The notes under the pieces are model-generated. The model saw only the letters and a list, made by a program, of their open reading frames with translations. It was not told the origin of the DNA and ran no database searches. A stretch of DNA of 33,365 nt from Alienimonas chondri (GTDB taxonomy: Bacteria; Planctomycetota; Planctomycetia; Planctomycetales; Planctomycetaceae), in NCBI RefSeq assembly GCF_013036045.1, contig NZ_WTPX01000041.1, forward strand, positions 1-33,365. Direction: 5' to 3'. The first letter of the stretch is position 1; each line of letters begins with the position of its first letter. The translations under genes were made by a program, and so were the position numbers. Below are positions 1 through 7,561 of this stretch, one piece after another.

Positions 1-81
1 CCTTCGACCCGTTCACGCCCTGAGCGTACGTCGCTGAGCCTTCGCTCCCCGACCTCCGCCCGTCCCACGACCGTCAGCGCC

Positions 82-1044
82 GTGATCCGCCTCTCCACTC
101 TGTCGTTCGCCGTCCTGCTCGGTTCCGCCCTCAGCGGGTGCGCCTCGCTGGCGCTGCCCGTGCCGGACTCGCTCCCGGACTGGCTGCCGGGGGACGACGA
201 TGAGGGTCCCGTGCAGGCGACGGCCGCGAATCCGGTCACGCAGGTGGCCGGCTTTTGGCGGCCGGCGGAGGATACCGGTCCGAACGGACGGCCGGTCCGG
301 GGCTTCGCCGGGAAGATTCTGCTGTTCCCCGCGCAATCGCGCGGCGACGAGCCGATCGCCGCCCGCGGTTCGGTCCGCGTGAGCCTCTACGACCAAACCG
401 GCGGATCGGACAAACTGATCCATCAGTACGACCTCCCGCCGGACGCATGGGAAACGCACGCCGCCCATTCGAATCTCGGCGTGGGCTATGAGGTGTTTCT
501 CCCCTACATGAGCGACGATCCCCGCCGGATCCGCTGCGGGCTGCGAATCCGGTTCATCCCCGAATACGAGAACGGGGTGCAGGCTCGGCCCGTGTTCTCC
601 GCCTTGGAATCGTGCGTGCTCGACGAGGCCGTCTCGCAGCGCCGGCCGAGCGCGTACCCGGAGGAACTCATGGCGACGCGACACGGATTGCGGACGGAAA
701 CGATTCGCCCCGTGCCGGTCGAACGTCCCGCGATGGCCGCACGCCGGGACTCCGGCGTGATGCCCGCTTCCGCGGAGCGCGCCTACACGGACAGATCCAG
801 CGGGGTTCCGGCGAGCGCCGCCGACGGATTGACGCCGGAGATGCGAGCCAGGATCGAAGCCGCCCTGGCCGAACGGAGCCGACGGACGGCGACCGGTCGT
901 CACTCCGCGGCGGTCGAGTCTCCGGCGAGCCGCGCCCCGGACGCCGGCCCCGGTCGCCGGTTCACGCTCACCCCCGCCGACGGTTCGGGCGCGGACGGGT
1001 CGAATCCGAACGAGCAGGCGTCTCACCCCTTGGGAATCGACTGA
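82..1044 (+). CDS. Putative lipoprotein of unknown function
   Basis: A 320-residue protein starting at GTG. Its N-terminus is a signal peptide ending in a lipobox (L-S-G-C, Cys20), so it is probably lipid-anchored in the envelope. Residues about 50-185 form a folded-looking region of mixed beta and alpha character. The tail from about residue 195 to the end is rich in Arg, Ala, Pro and Ser, and looks disordered. I recognise no family by name. It is the first of four same-strand genes that all carry export signals, but an 86-nt gap separates it from the next, so co-transcription is uncertain. The GTG start is favoured because it puts the hydrophobic stretch and lipobox exactly at the N-terminus; no clear ribosome binding site is visible. 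The coding call is firm; the function is unknown. Confidence 0.8.
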   Translation: MIRLSTLSFAVLLGSALSGCASLALPVPDSLPDWLPGDDDEGPVQATAANPVTQVAGFWRPAEDTGPNGRPVRGFAGKILLFPAQSRGDEPIAARGSVRVSLYDQTGGSDKLIHQYDLPPDAWETHAAHSNLGVGYEVFLPYMSDDPRRIRCGLRIRFIPEYENGVQARPVFSALESCVLDEAVSQRRPSAYPEELMATRHGLRTETIRPVPVERPAMAARRDSGVMPASAERAYTDRSSGVPASAADGLTPEMRARIEAALAERSRRTATGRHSAAVESPASRAPDAGPGRRFTLTPADGSGADGSNPNEQASHPLGID

Positions 1045-1130
1045 GTCCAACCGCGGGGCGACTCTTGGCCCACGCCCCCCGCGAGAGCGGGTAAAGTGGA
1101 GATGTCGTTCCCCACTTCGAGTCGCCCGCC

Positions 1131-1973
1131 GTGCTCCGAACCGCCGCCTGTCTGCTCGCCTTCGCAGGGCTGGCCTGTTCCGCTCCTGCACAGGGCGCTC
1201 GCGGCACGACCTCGGGCGCCGGGGGCGCGACCACGGGCTCTTCGTTCGGGGGAACGTCAGGCGCCGGAACGCTGACCGGCGGAGCGACGGGCGCGGGCCA
1301 ATCGCTGAGCGGAGCCGCGGGCGGTCTGACCGGAGCGGGCGTCGGCGGGGCGGGCGCGGGAGGGATCGGCGGACAAACCGGAACCGCCGTCGGCTTCGGC
1401 GAGGGCTTGCAGGCTCAAAACCCGGGTACGTTCCTGGGCAGCGGAGCCGGCCTGAACGGGTTCGTCGGCGGCGCCGGCGGCCAGCGGGCGGTTAACGCCG
1501 CCACCGGCGGAACGACCGGATTCGGCGGGGGAGGCGGGGGAGGAGCCGCGGGACCGACCCGGCAAGGCGGCGCTCGGTCTTCCGGCAACGATCCGCGGCT
1601 GAATATCGCCGTGCCGCTGCGGGTGCGCATCGCCGTTCCGCCGCGGTCGCCTGCGGCCCTCGGTCAGTCACTCGCTCGGCGGGCGGCGATCCTCACCGAT
1701 CCCTCACGATTTGAGTCTCGTCCCGGCTTCGCCGGCCTGCGGGTCGGCGCCGACGATGCGGGCGTCGTCACGCTCTCCGGCAGCGTCCCGGAGGAAGACC
1801 GCCGACTCGCAGCCGCCATCGCCCGTCTTCAGCCCGGCGTCTCCGACATTCGGGAGGCGTACGACGCGGAACCGGGCGTCGACGCCACCCCCGCTCCCCG
1901 CCCGCCGGCAGTAGATGCGCCTGTCCTCCTGCGGACGGAACGCGGCACATCGATGCGGGTGCTCAACCCGTGA
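1131..1973 (+). CDS. Secreted glycine-rich protein with C-terminal BON domain
   Basis: A 280-residue protein starting at GTG. Residues 1-21 are a Sec-type signal peptide ending Ala-Pro-Ala-Gln. Residues about 22-150 are low complexity, dominated by Gly, Ala and Thr, including a run of seven or more glycines. Residues about 185-245 resemble a BON domain: a beta strand with 'GVVTLSGSVP', then a helix and a second strand near 'GVSDIREAYD'. BON domains are known to bind membranes or phospholipids, for example in OsmY, or to sit in secretin-associated proteins. A role at the envelope is inferred. Its stop overlaps the start of the next gene by 4 nt (GTGA), so the two are probably translationally coupled. 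The BON assignment comes from motif pattern only. Confidence 0.8.
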   Translation: MLRTAACLLAFAGLACSAPAQGARGTTSGAGGATTGSSFGGTSGAGTLTGGATGAGQSLSGAAGGLTGAGVGGAGAGGIGGQTGTAVGFGEGLQAQNPGTFLGSGAGLNGFVGGAGGQRAVNAATGGTTGFGGGGGGGAAGPTRQGGARSSGNDPRLNIAVPLRVRIAVPPRSPAALGQSLARRAAILTDPSRFESRPGFAGLRVGADDAGVVTLSGSVPEEDRRLAAAIARLQPGVSDIREAYDAEPGVDATPAPRPPAVDAPVLLRTERGTSMRVLNP

Positions 1974-2692
1974 GAGGTTCGGCCCTGATGTCGACGCTGC
2001 TGATCAGCGGCAGCATGGTCGGTTGCGGGCCGAGTGAAGATCGCGATGCGCCGCCGAGCGACTGGACGCAGCAGGTCGAGGACGTCGCCGACGGCCAAAG
2101 CACGACGATCACGGTCGATCAGGACTCGACGCAGGCCGGCGAACGCCCGTTGCGACCGAGCGATCTGCTCAGCCTGAGCGACCGTTGCGCGCGGCTGGAG
2201 CGGATCACGGTCCTGCGTTCACTGACGCCGGACGATCGATCGGCCGTCGATTCCGCATGGGAAACTGTCCTGCCGGCGTTGCCGAACCTGCGTCGGGTGA
2301 CGTTTGAGGGGCCGGTCTCTGCCGCCGGCTTCGGAGCGCCGGGCGGACCGCCGCTGACGCACCTCAACCTACCGGCAGCCGCCGCGGACGGGGCGGATTT
2401 GCGAGCCTTGGCGGAGGGCGTGCCGTCGCTCGTCCTGTTGCGTTTACAGGCTCCCGGGGCGACCGATGACGATCTCGCGGCGCTGCGAAAGCTGCCGGCC
2501 CTCCGCTTCCTGCACCTGATCGACGCCCCGCTGACCGACGCCGCCGTGCCGCACCTCGCCGCCTGCGCCGCGCTGGAGTCCTGCTACCTGGATCGATCGC
2601 AGCTGACCGCGGACGGGTGGGAGGAATTGCACCGCCTGCGGCCCGATCTGCACCTGCATGCGGACCTCACCCATCCCGTCGGCGGGCATTGA
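1970..2692 (+). CDS. Putative lipoprotein with leucine-rich repeats
   Basis: A 240-residue protein whose GTG start overlaps the preceding stop by 4 nt. The N-terminus has a short hydrophobic segment ending in a lipobox-like V-G-C (Cys19), indicating lipid anchoring. A later in-frame ATG at 1988 would leave an unusually short signal, so the GTG is preferred. Residues about 95-230 show irregular leucine-rich repeats, with segments such as 'LTHLNLPAAAADGADLRAL', 'LRFLHLIDAPLTDAAVPHL' and 'LESCYLDRSQLTADGWEEL'. This matches the cysteine-containing LRR subtype common in planctomycete surface proteins. LRRs usually mediate protein binding; the partner is unknown. The overlap suggests it works with the Gly-rich BON protein. 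Confidence 0.82.
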   Translation: MRGSALMSTLLISGSMVGCGPSEDRDAPPSDWTQQVEDVADGQSTTITVDQDSTQAGERPLRPSDLLSLSDRCARLERITVLRSLTPDDRSAVDSAWETVLPALPNLRRVTFEGPVSAAGFGAPGGPPLTHLNLPAAAADGADLRALAEGVPSLVLLRLQAPGATDDDLAALRKLPALRFLHLIDAPLTDAAVPHLAACAALESCYLDRSQLTADGWEELHRLRPDLHLHADLTHPVGGH

Positions 2693-2744
2693 TGGAACGG
2701 GTTCGGTAGTCTCGGGGGGTCGCTCTCTTCCCGCAGGTTTTCCC

Positions 2745-3806
2745 ATGCCTTATCGCCGTCCGCTCGCCGTAGTTCTCGCCGCCGCCGTGGTCGGCTTCTC
2801 CGCCTGGTCCGGCAGTCTGGGCGCCCAGGACGAACGCGGCGCGGCGCCGCCCTCCGTCGCGGCGGAGGCGTTCCTGGCGACGCTGGACGACGCGGAGTTG
2901 AAGACGGCGGTTCTCGATCCGGCGGACGCCTCTCGCATGGATTGGCACTTCATCCCGAAGCCGACCCGTAAAGGCCTGATGCTGAAGGAGATGGACCGGT
3001 CGCAGCAGTTGGCCGCGCGGAAGTTGCTCGCGTCGCTGGTCTCCGCGGCCGGCTACAAGCGGGCGGAGCAGGTGATGACCCTCGAATCGGTCGTCGCGCT
3101 GCTGGAGAACGACCCCGTCAAACGCGATCCGCTGAAGTACTACTTCACGCTGTTCGGTCGCCCGAACGACGCCGGCGAACCGTGGGCGGCGAGCATCGAG
3201 GGGCATCACCTCTCGCTGAACTTCCTGGTAAAGGGGGATGAAGTCATCGCGTCGACGCCGCTGTTCTTCGGGGCGAACCCGGCGACCGTGCCGGACTCGT
3301 TGAAGGCCGGAGCGGTCGAGGGCGTGGAAGCCGGCGATCGGATTCTGTCCGACCCGGAGGATGCGGGGTTCGACCTGCTGAACAGTCTCACGGACGCCCA
3401 ACGGGCCGTCGCCCATATCGATCAACAGCCGCCGCGCGAGATCCGCAGCGCCGGGAAGGGTTCCTGGACCGTCCCGCCGATGGGGCCCGAGGACGGATTG
3501 CGGGGGGTGAAGATGACTCCGCCGCAGCGTGAGAAGCTGAAGTCGATCGTCGAATGGCACCTCGCGCCGCTGCCGGACGCGGAACGGGGGGAGAAGCTCG
3601 CCGCGATGAAAGACGCCGGCGGCCTGCGGGCGCTGCGATTTGCCTGGCTGGGGGCGACGGAGCCGGGCATCGGCCACGGTTACCGCGTTCGCGGACCGAG
3701 CCTGCTGATCGAGTTCGTCAACAGCCAGCCGGACAGCTTCGGCAACCCCGCCAACCACGCCCACGCGGTCGTGCACGACCCCGCAGGCGACTTCGGCGAC
3801 GAGTAG
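2745..3806 (+). CDS. DUF3500 family secreted protein
   Basis: A 353-residue protein. The start is placed at the ATG at 2745 because it directly precedes a typical Sec signal peptide (about 28 residues, ending Leu-Gly-Ala-Gln); upstream in-frame codons overlap the end of the LRR lipoprotein gene and add a non-signal-like stretch. The mature part has the hallmarks of DUF3500: the early 'DWHFIPKPTRKGL' segment, the central 'YYFTLFGRP' and 'SIEGHHLSLNF' blocks, and a C-terminal 'LLIEFVN' followed by 'NHAHAVVHDP'. These histidine-rich blocks could bind metal, but no reaction is established for the family. It lies 52 nt after the LRR lipoprotein gene and converges with the next gene on the other strand. 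Confidence 0.9.
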   Translation: MPYRRPLAVVLAAAVVGFSAWSGSLGAQDERGAAPPSVAAEAFLATLDDAELKTAVLDPADASRMDWHFIPKPTRKGLMLKEMDRSQQLAARKLLASLVSAAGYKRAEQVMTLESVVALLENDPVKRDPLKYYFTLFGRPNDAGEPWAASIEGHHLSLNFLVKGDEVIASTPLFFGANPATVPDSLKAGAVEGVEAGDRILSDPEDAGFDLLNSLTDAQRAVAHIDQQPPREIRSAGKGSWTVPPMGPEDGLRGVKMTPPQREKLKSIVEWHLAPLPDAERGEKLAAMKDAGGLRALRFAWLGATEPGIGHGYRVRGPSLLIEFVNSQPDSFGNPANHAHAVVHDPAGDFGDE

Positions 3807-3832
3807 AACTGGGAGCCGAGTAGCCGCGGCGG

Positions 3833-6220
3833 TCAGGAGCTGAGTTTCGAGGTGAAGGTCATCGTGCGATCCGCCCGGTTGCGGAGGTCGTCCAGTAGCG
3901 GACCGACCTCCGGCCGGAGGAAATCGCGGTGTGCGCGGCGACCGTTGACGCGCAGATCGACCTTCGCGTCGTAGTCGATCAATTCCGGGCTGAGCCACAC
4001 GTCGACCGGTTTCGCTCCGCAGCGCACGACGACGAGGTTCCCGTCCCGCGCCTCGGCGTCGATGGAGACCGTATTGACGCGTCCCGGCCCCGGATTGCGG
4101 CCCGCTTCCAGCACGGACGACGGCAGCCGCCCCGCTTCGATCCACCACTTCCGAGCGGCGGAGGGACGCAGCACGCGGGCGTCGATCGTCTTCGGGAACG
4201 GGGTGCGGCTGTGGCGTTCGAACCATTCCAGAATGCGGGGCGTCTCCTCCGCGTAGAACTCTCGGCCGCGGCCGAAATACTCGACGTAGGTGACGTCGTG
4301 GCCGTCCTTCATCAGATCCCGCAGACGTTCCGCGTCGTCGCCGCGGCGGACGGGACCGAACGGATCGAGCTGACCGCCGACGATGTACAGCGGGCAAGCG
4401 GCGGCGTTGCGCTCGAGGGCGGCGGCGAACTTCTTCGTCCGCCCGCCGACCGCCGCGACGGCCGCGAACAGATCCGGTCGAGCCAGGCCCACGTCGATCG
4501 CCGCGTCGCCGCCGTCCCAGTGTCCGGCGAGGTAGCAGCGATCCGGGTCGAGGGCGAAGCGACGGCGGGCGTCCTCCACGACCGACGTCACCGCCCGGAG
4601 TTGCTCGTCGCCGTACGGATGCCCCCCGCGGGAATTCGGCGGACGGCCGGTCGTCGCTTCGAGATCCAGCGACAGCACGACCATCCCGCGAGTCGTCGCT
4701 GGGCCGGGCACCACCGCGTCGCCCACCCGTTTCGCCCCCCAAAATGATGCTCCGCCGCCGGCCCCGGTGGCATAGGGACCGAGTACGACCAGCGTCGGAT
4801 ACATCCGGTCGGGGTGATACCCGGGGGGCAGGACGGCTTCGTAGCGGGGCGTTCCGGTGGGGAGGCGGGCGGAGCCGAACCGTTCGTCGCAGGTCAGCGG
4901 GAAGGGGCCGATCAAGCCGCTGGGATGCGGAGCCGGCATCGACGTTTCCACCCACGGCCGTAACCGAGAGACGACCGAGCGAACCCCGATCGCATCCACC
5001 TCTTCCAGACTCGCGAGTCGGTCGCGGAGCGCCCCGGCCCGCAAGCCGTCCGTCGTCGCGAGCGCCTCGCGGAGCATGCGACGAGCCTCCCACAGCCCGG
5101 CGGCGCGGCGCGGATCGGTATCGGCCCCGCCCGGCCCGGCGGCCCAGCCGGAGTAGGCCAGCGCCAGCCGATCCGCCGCGGGCAGGCTGTCATCGGCGGC
5201 GAATTGCAGGAACGGGTCCAACCGGTCGAGGGTGTCGGGATTGATCGACTCCGCGATTTCCGAGCGGTACGGGCGAAAACGGTCTTGTTCCTCGGACGAG
5301 AGTTCTCCATGCAACATGTCGAACCGCACACGCGCCAAGGCGATCCGGCGTTCGATCTCGTCGTACTCTGCCCGAAGATCGTTGACCCGACGGGCGATCG
5401 CGGGCGGCACCTGTTCCTCCGGGAAACCGATCAACGCCCGGCGGACCAGTTCATGCTGACCGGCGGCCCGGCGGACGAGCAGGTCGCTTAGTAAGGACGC
5501 CCCCACGGCGCCGCGCAGCCCCTCTGCGGCGGCGTCCGCGGCGGCCGCCAGCTCCGGGAAGTCGCGTCGCACGGCGTCCAGTTCGGCGCCGGCCCGGCCG
5601 AGCAGACCGGCCTCCGTGTAGAACCGCACCACGGCCAGTCGGTCGTCCGGGTTCTTTACGTCGATATCGGTCGCGATCATCGCGGCCAGACGCTCGGGCG
5701 GCACCGCGGAGACGTCCAGCCCAGTCCTCCACAGGTGCGTCGTGCTCGCCAGATCCAGCCCCTCGGCGGAGATGCCGCGGACGAATTGAACCACGTCGAT
5801 CTCCCCGTTGGGCGTCGACAGCGTGACCGTCCGCCGACCGTGATCGCTGAACGGCGTAACCCGGGCGATGCTGCCGATCGTCAACAACTCCTTCACCGGT
5901 TCCGGCTCGCGATCGTCCAGGATGAACTCCACCCGGCCGCTGCGGAGATCCTCGGCCGGATCGGTCTCCGCGATATTTTTCAGCCCGACGAAGGTGCGTC
6001 GGGTCAGCGTGTCAATCAGCTCCAGCGGCCGGTAGGCGTTCGGCATCTCCGGGTCCGCGCCGGCCGGGGGGAGCATCTGCTCATCCGTCAGTCCGCGCAC
6101 CGGCATGATCGAACCGACGTGCACGGTTCCGTCCTTCGTCGTCACCGACCCGGCCCGCGCGATTCCGGCGAGAGCCAACAGGCCCGACAGGAGAAGGGCG
6201 GCGACGGCCGGACGAGGCAT
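3833..6220 (-). CDS. Secreted alpha/beta-hydrolase-fold protein, catalytic residues lost
   Basis: A 795-residue protein read from the minus strand, starting at the ATG at 6220, immediately before a signal peptide ending Ala-Arg-Ala. An alternative start at 6298 would add 26 Arg-rich residues ahead of the signal and is rejected. Residues about 25-430 are an N-terminal region, first beta-rich and then helical. Residues about 450-690 resemble a polyhydroxybutyrate depolymerase/feruloyl esterase-type alpha/beta hydrolase: 'YEAVLPPGYHPDRMYPTLVV', then 'CYLAGHWDGGDAAIDVGL', then 'YIVGGQLDPFGPV'. The nucleophile elbow normally reads G-H-S-x-G-G but here has Trp568 in the serine position, and the expected catalytic His near the end appears as Arg653 in 'GRGREF'. 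A binding or structural role is therefore more likely than hydrolysis. It lies 194 nt downstream of purC, with no sign of a functional link. Confidence 0.88.
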   Translation of the reverse strand: MPRPAVAALLLSGLLALAGIARAGSVTTKDGTVHVGSIMPVRGLTDEQMLPPAGADPEMPNAYRPLELIDTLTRRTFVGLKNIAETDPAEDLRSGRVEFILDDREPEPVKELLTIGSIARVTPFSDHGRRTVTLSTPNGEIDVVQFVRGISAEGLDLASTTHLWRTGLDVSAVPPERLAAMIATDIDVKNPDDRLAVVRFYTEAGLLGRAGAELDAVRRDFPELAAAADAAAEGLRGAVGASLLSDLLVRRAAGQHELVRRALIGFPEEQVPPAIARRVNDLRAEYDEIERRIALARVRFDMLHGELSSEEQDRFRPYRSEIAESINPDTLDRLDPFLQFAADDSLPAADRLALAYSGWAAGPGGADTDPRRAAGLWEARRMLREALATTDGLRAGALRDRLASLEEVDAIGVRSVVSRLRPWVETSMPAPHPSGLIGPFPLTCDERFGSARLPTGTPRYEAVLPPGYHPDRMYPTLVVLGPYATGAGGGASFWGAKRVGDAVVPGPATTRGMVVLSLDLEATTGRPPNSRGGHPYGDEQLRAVTSVVEDARRRFALDPDRCYLAGHWDGGDAAIDVGLARPDLFAAVAAVGGRTKKFAAALERNAAACPLYIVGGQLDPFGPVRRGDDAERLRDLMKDGHDVTYVEYFGRGREFYAEETPRILEWFERHSRTPFPKTIDARVLRPSAARKWWIEAGRLPSSVLEAGRNPGPGRVNTVSIDAEARDGNLVVVRCGAKPVDVWLSPELIDYDAKVDLRVNGRRAHRDFLRPEVGPLLDDLRNRADRTMTFTSKLSS

Positions 6221-6414
6221 GGCGGCGGGCGATCGGGACAGGGGGCGGGACGATAGTGTCGGCCCGCTCCGCGGCGCGGTCCATCCCCGCCCGCGCAATC
6301 GTTCTCACCCGAACCGAGGAACGCTCGTTGCTTCATTCTGCCGGCCGAGCGCCGTACGGATCGCCGCTTCTCCGCCGGCAACGCCCGGCGGCGTCCCCTC
6401 CATCCGGCCTCCGC

Positions 6415-7383
6415 TCAGAGGCAGTCGCGGCCGGTCAACAATCGGTGGGCGGATTGATACTTCTCCGCCGTACGGGCAGCGACCTCCGGGGGCAGCGGCG
6501 GCGGCGGACTCTCCCGGTCCCAACTGCTGCCGAGCAGCCAATCGCGCACGTACTGCTTATCGAAACTCGGTTGGGCGCCGCCGGGCGCGTACCCCTCCGC
6601 CGGCCAATAGCGAGAGCTATCCGGCGTGAGCGCCTCGTCGCACAGACGGAGGATCGGTTCGCCCTGCTCGTTCAGGTCGCCGGGGAGGGCGCCGAACTCG
6701 AACTTCGTATCGGCGAGGATCAAACCGCGATCCGCAGCGTACTCCGCAGCCCTGCCGTATAACTCCAACGTGAGAGCGCGAAGTCGCTCCGCGGTCGACG
6801 TCCCCACCGCTTCTGCGGCGCGTTCCAGCGAGACGTTTTCGTCGTGTCCCTCCGCCGCTTTCGTGGCGGGCGTGAAGATCGGCGCCGGCAAGCGATCGGA
6901 CTCCGTCATTCCGGGCGGGAGGGCGACGCCGCACACCGAACCGTTCTGCCGGTACTCCTTCCAACCGCTGCCGGACAGATATCCCCGCGCGACGCATTCG
7001 ACCGGGAACATCTCGCATCGCTTCACGACGACGGACCTCGCGGCGAGTTCCGTCAGATCCTCGTCGCGCACGCCGTCGAGCGGCAGGTCCGCGACGGTGC
7101 GATCCGTCCGGTGGTCGGGGACGCTCAGATAATCGAACCACCAATTCGACAGGCTGGTCAACACCCGTCCTTTTCCGGGAATCCCGGTCGGCAATATGAA
7201 GTCGAAGGCGCTGATGCGGTCGGTGGCGCAGACGAGCAGCAGGCGCTCGAAGGCGGGGTCCACCGCGGCGAGCGGGCGGAGATCGAACACGTCCCGCACT
7301 TTGCCGCGGATCGCGACCAGACCGGGCAGATCGACCCGCAGGACGGCGCCGGCGGCGTCGCGGTGAAGCGCCGGAGCGGTCAT
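6415..7383 (-). CDS. purC: Phosphoribosylaminoimidazole-succinocarboxamide synthase (SAICAR synthase)
   Basis: A 322-residue enzyme of de novo purine synthesis. It joins CAIR and aspartate with ATP to make SAICAR in the cytoplasm. Recognisable family blocks appear in order: 'GKVRDVFDL' near the N-terminus (ATP-binding loop), 'CATDRISAFDFILPTGIPGK', 'VECVARGYLSGSGWKEY', 'PIFTPATKAAEGHDENVS', 'GLILADTKFEFG' and 'LCDEALTPDSSRYW'. The length and these blocks match the longer (about 300-residue, yeast-ADE1-like) version of the family. The ATG at 7383 is chosen because the family begins about there; the extra upstream residues from an alternative start are Arg-rich and unlike the family. It is divergent from the GH10-like gene, with 178 nt between them, and no other purine gene is present in the window. 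Confidence 0.97.
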   Translation of the reverse strand: MTAPALHRDAAGAVLRVDLPGLVAIRGKVRDVFDLRPLAAVDPAFERLLLVCATDRISAFDFILPTGIPGKGRVLTSLSNWWFDYLSVPDHRTDRTVADLPLDGVRDEDLTELAARSVVVKRCEMFPVECVARGYLSGSGWKEYRQNGSVCGVALPPGMTESDRLPAPIFTPATKAAEGHDENVSLERAAEAVGTSTAERLRALTLELYGRAAEYAADRGLILADTKFEFGALPGDLNEQGEPILRLCDEALTPDSSRYWPAEGYAPGGAQPSFDKQYVRDWLLGSSWDRESPPPPLPPEVAARTAEKYQSAHRLLTGRDCL

Positions 7384-7549
7384 CAGCGAAGCTTGGAAGG
7401 AGACGCGGCGGGACGGACGGGTGGCGCGGACCGTAGCGGGGGCGTGGGGCCGCGACAACGAGGGCGGCGCCGAGGCCGATTGCGTCGACCGCGGCTCTGC
7501 CGCAAACTTGCCCCATTGGTCGACTTCCGGCCGAAACCCCGCCCCCCAC

Positions 7550-7555
7550 TAGAAC
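7550..7555 (+). promoter_or_regulatory. Candidate -10 hexamer 6 nt before the ATG
   Basis: TAGAAC (four of six matches to TATAAT) ends exactly 6 nt before the ATG at 7562. If used, transcription would begin at or next to the start codon, giving a leaderless mRNA. No good -35 is visible. Three other genes in the window show the same spacing. Confidence 0.35.
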
Positions 7556-7561
7556 ACCCGC

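Noticed and set aside
1-23. Possible tail of an upstream plus-strand gene ending at TGA 21-23
   Set aside because: Only six codons (F-D-P-F-T-P) are visible, too few to support a gene.
13-1191. Long minus-strand open frame opposite the first lipoprotein
   Set aside because: It is Arg-rich with no family features and lies opposite a gene with a clear signal peptide and lipobox; it is a high-GC shadow.
2667-5093. 808-codon minus-strand open frame
   Set aside because: It overlaps DUF3500 and the hydrolase-like gene in wrong frames and has Arg/Gly-rich shadow composition.
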